Below are positions 14,987 through 15,450 of a stretch of DNA of 15,450 bases, in pieces. A program made the translations under genes and the position numbers. Position 1 is the first letter of the stretch. Each line of letters opens with the position of its first letter. The stretch is from the NCBI GenBank assembly GCA_029862725.1, contig JAOTWT010000016.1, positions 1-15,450 of the forward strand. The letters run 5' to 3'. Source of the DNA: Acidobacteriota bacterium (GTDB taxonomy: Bacteria; Acidobacteriota; Blastocatellia; Pyrinomonadales; Pyrinomonadaceae). Under the pieces are notes generated by a model. That model saw only the letters and a program-made list of their open reading frames with translations, was not told the origin of the DNA and searched no databases.

Positions 14987-15450
14987 ATGGTCAAACTTTC
15001 GCATTTCGACGAAGAGGGCAAGATTCGAATGGTCGATATCGGTGGAAAAGAACCGACTCGCCGCAGTGCGGTAGCCACCGCCCGCGTAAATCTCTCGAAA
15101 TCCACTGTCGCGGCCGTCAAAAGCGGGGCGAATCCCAAAGGCGACCCGCTTGAAATTGCGAGAATTGCGGGAATCATGGGTGCCAAGAAGACCTCCGAAC
15201 TCATTCCTCTCTGTCATCAGATCGCGCTTTCCGGTGTCGATGTTACCGCCGAACTCGACGAAAAAGGGGTGAGCCTTACGGCGACCGCCCGGACAGAGGC
15301 CCCGACGGGGGTTGAGATGGAGGCTTTGACTGCCGTATCCATAGCCGCATTAACGATTTATGATATGTGCAAGGCGATCCAGAAGAATATCGAGATCTCG
15401 GGCGTGAGGCTTGAATCAAAAACTGGAGGGAAATCGAACTACCAGAGGAG
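14987..15450 (+). CDS. moaC: Cyclic pyranopterin monophosphate synthase MoaC (cut by window end)
   Basis: Acts with MoaA in the first stage of molybdenum cofactor synthesis, forming cyclic pyranopterin monophosphate. The frame is open from the ATG at 14987 to the window end, 154 codons. The family is about 160 residues, so only the last few are missing. A good Shine-Dalgarno, CAGGAAG (14972-14978), lies 8 bases upstream. Motifs: LSHFDEEGKIRMVDIGGK (4-21), K51 in PKGD, ARIAGIMGAKKTSELIPLCH (58-77, with His77), TGVEMEALTA (107-116, with Glu110 and Glu112), IYDMCKA (124-130, with Asp126 and Lys129) and the terminal KTGGKS. All known catalytic residues appear present. Confidence 0.96.
   Translation, partial: MVKLSHFDEEGKIRMVDIGGKEPTRRSAVATARVNLSKSTVAAVKSGANPKGDPLEIARIAGIMGAKKTSELIPLCHQIALSGVDVTAELDEKGVSLTATARTEAPTGVEMEALTAVSIAALTIYDMCKAIQKNIEISGVRLESKTGGKSNYQR

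Overview
The window is a 15.45 kb piece of a bacterial chromosome of moderate G+C. It carries mostly housekeeping genes packed in short runs on both strands. No phage, transposase, CRISPR array, tRNA or rRNA is visible. The gene set and protein styles (a dnaG-rpoD pair without rpsU beside it, a very basic insertion in RpoD, a stand-alone TIGR03960-type radical SAM protein, Pro/Thr-rich lipoprotein-like and SLT-like envelope proteins) suggest an Acidobacteriota-type organism, perhaps Blastocatellia. That is inference from style, not from a search.

Layout. Positions 1-533 hold four tandem copies of a 130/131-bp unit, each a chain of five short hairpins; the array probably continues left of the window. 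Then, on the plus strand, come dnaG (primase), rpoD (primary sigma factor) and a radical SAM/B12-binding-like protein of unknown function. A hairpin flanked by an A-rich tract separates these from a convergent minus-strand group: glmM (cell-wall amino-sugar precursor), then aroB (shikimate pathway), then a small membrane-anchored protein translationally coupled to aroB. Between glmM and aroB, about 160 nt look like a structured leader RNA: a sigma70-like promoter, three hairpins, and an intrinsic terminator whose U-tract runs directly into the aroB start codon. This is the strongest candidate for an undescribed regulatory element here.

From 9.8 kb to 12.3 kb lie three poorly characterised genes. 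They are a secreted protein with an SLT (lytic-transglycosylase-like) domain lacking Glu at the usual catalytic position, a CYTH-fold protein lacking the signature acidic residues, and a lipoprotein-like protein with a small C-terminal domain. A 140-bp intergenic region built from 7-bp repeats in inverted orientation separates these from a convergent acyl-CoA dehydrogenase gene. The window ends with moeA and moaC (molybdenum cofactor synthesis) on the plus strand; moaC runs off the right edge.

Several genes use non-ATG starts (dnaG GTG, radical SAM TTG, acyl-CoA dehydrogenase GTG), and several have no strong Shine-Dalgarno sequence.
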